In this document: in pieces, positions 5,456 through 6,020 of the stretch
Layout of the letters: the number at the start of each line of letters is the position of its first letter
How positions within the stretch are numbered: the first letter of the stretch is position 1
Source of the DNA: an uncultured Slackia sp.
GTDB taxonomy: Bacteria > Actinomycetota > Coriobacteriia > Coriobacteriales > Eggerthellaceae
Length of the DNA stretch: 6,020 nucleotides
Reading direction: 5' to 3'
Assembly (NCBI GenBank): GCA_900553655.1
Contig: USEQ01000090.1
Span: forward strand, 1-6,020
Notes under the pieces: generated by a model
What the model was told of the DNA's origin: nothing
What the model saw: only the letters and a program-made list of their open reading frames with translations
Databases searched by the model: none
Translations under genes and position numbers: made by a program

Positions 5456-6020
5456 ATGCCGTTCGATTTCAAGAAAGAGTACAAGGACCTCTACCTGCCG
5501 AAGAGAAAGGCGTCTGTCGTTGAAGTTCCGCCGATGACGTTTTTCGCCGTGGCGGGAACGGGCGATCCGAATGAGCCCGACGGCGCCTACTCGAAGGCGC
5601 TCGAACTGCTCTACGGGCTTTCGTACACGGTGAAAATGTCGAAGATGGGCGCCTGGCAGCCCGAGGGGTATTTCGATTACGTGGTGCCGCCGCTTGAGGG
5701 TTTATGGTGGGCCGGTGTGGGCGCGTTCGACGGCGCCTCGATTGCCGATAAGAATGCGCTTTCGTGGGTTTCGCTCATTCGTCAGCCTGACTTTGTGACG
5801 TCCGAGGTGTTCGTGTGGGTTTGTGCCGAACTGGCCAAGAAGAAGCCCGCTTTGGCTGAGGCGTGCGAACCCGCATTGGGAGGGCACGCGGAAGGGGTTC
5901 CGCGTTTGGTTCGCTTTGCCGAGGGGCCGTGTGTCCAAATCATGCATTGCGGACCGTACGATGACGAGCCCGAGACCATCGCAAAACTGACGGCGTATAC
6001 GCAGGACGAAAAGCTGATCT
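5456..6020 (+). CDS. GyrI-like small-molecule-binding protein, cut by the window end
   Basis: The first 188 residues are present; the frame is open to the last base, so the C-terminus is missing. Family members are usually a little over 200 residues, so perhaps 20-30 are lost. The N-terminus MPFDFKKEYKDLYLPKRKAS and the stretches FFAVAGTGDPNEPDGAYSKA (29-48), LLYGLSYTVKMSK (51-63), YFDYVVPPLEGLWW (72-85) and CVQIMHCGPYDDEPETIAKL (159-178) are characteristic of stand-alone GyrI-like proteins. GyrI-like (SOUL/BacT-fold) domains bind small hydrophobic or cationic compounds. Some members of this stand-alone group have been reported to hydrolyse cyclopropanoid cyanogen-like toxins, but I cannot assign a substrate here. 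The ATG at 5456 has AAAGGGG (5444-5450) 5 bases upstream. An in-frame ATG at 5429 would add nine residues and lacks a ribosome site. Confidence 0.9.
   Translation, partial: MPFDFKKEYKDLYLPKRKASVVEVPPMTFFAVAGTGDPNEPDGAYSKALELLYGLSYTVKMSKMGAWQPEGYFDYVVPPLEGLWWAGVGAFDGASIADKNALSWVSLIRQPDFVTSEVFVWVCAELAKKKPALAEACEPALGGHAEGVPRLVRFAEGPCVQIMHCGPYDDEPETIAKLTAYTQDEKLI

Noticed and set aside
1..6020. Origin of replication suggested by the parS site
   Set aside because: I found no DnaA boxes, no dnaA, dnaN or parAB genes. A parS site can lie many kilobases from the origin.

Overview
This window reads as a stretch of bacterial chromosome in which every gene I can support lies on the + strand. There are eight protein-coding genes, one good intrinsic terminator and one very strong chromosome-partitioning (parS) sequence. 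I see no tRNA, rRNA, CRISPR array, insertion sequence or integrase. Sampled lines run from about 47-50% GC on the left (1-1705) to about 60% in the middle and right. Shine-Dalgarno sites are strong. The gene mix (a WYL regulator, an MmcQ/YjbR protein, a GyrI-like protein and YaaA, beside fast-evolving membrane and zinc-ribbon proteins) makes me suspect a host-associated actinobacterium of the Coriobacteriia (Eggerthellaceae-like). That is an impression from protein style, not a proof.

Left region (1-1705): three tightly packed genes of unknown function form one apparent operon. They encode a small protein with two membrane segments (96-362), a protein with one membrane segment and an outside domain (375-947), and a protein with a soluble front, a CxC/CxxC zinc ribbon and a C-terminal membrane anchor (956-1705). 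All three are membrane proteins, so they may work together. This is the least explained part of the window.

Middle (1706-2900): a stand-alone yaaA gene (1850-2644), for peroxide-stress and iron control, is followed by an intrinsic terminator with a 15-bp perfect stem (2734-2771). After it comes an AT-rich control region with several inverted repeats.

Right-middle (2937-4739): an HTH-WYL transcription regulator is followed, with no intervening base, by a five-pass membrane protein with a large C-terminal domain. The pair is very probably co-transcribed. The inverted repeats upstream are candidate operators, perhaps for autoregulation. Codons 5-10 of the membrane gene contain a 14-bp perfect palindrome, GTTTCACGTGAAAC. 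This is the core of the ParB-binding parS site, so the locus may lie in the origin-proximal part of the chromosome.

Right end (4740-6020): an MmcQ/YjbR family protein (4900-5307) and the first 188 codons of a GyrI-like small-molecule-binding protein (5456 onward) that runs off the window. Both are single-domain proteins of loosely known function. Nothing here amounts to a recognised defence, secretion or biosynthetic system. The most notable items are the parS site inside a gene and the three-gene membrane/zinc-ribbon cassette.
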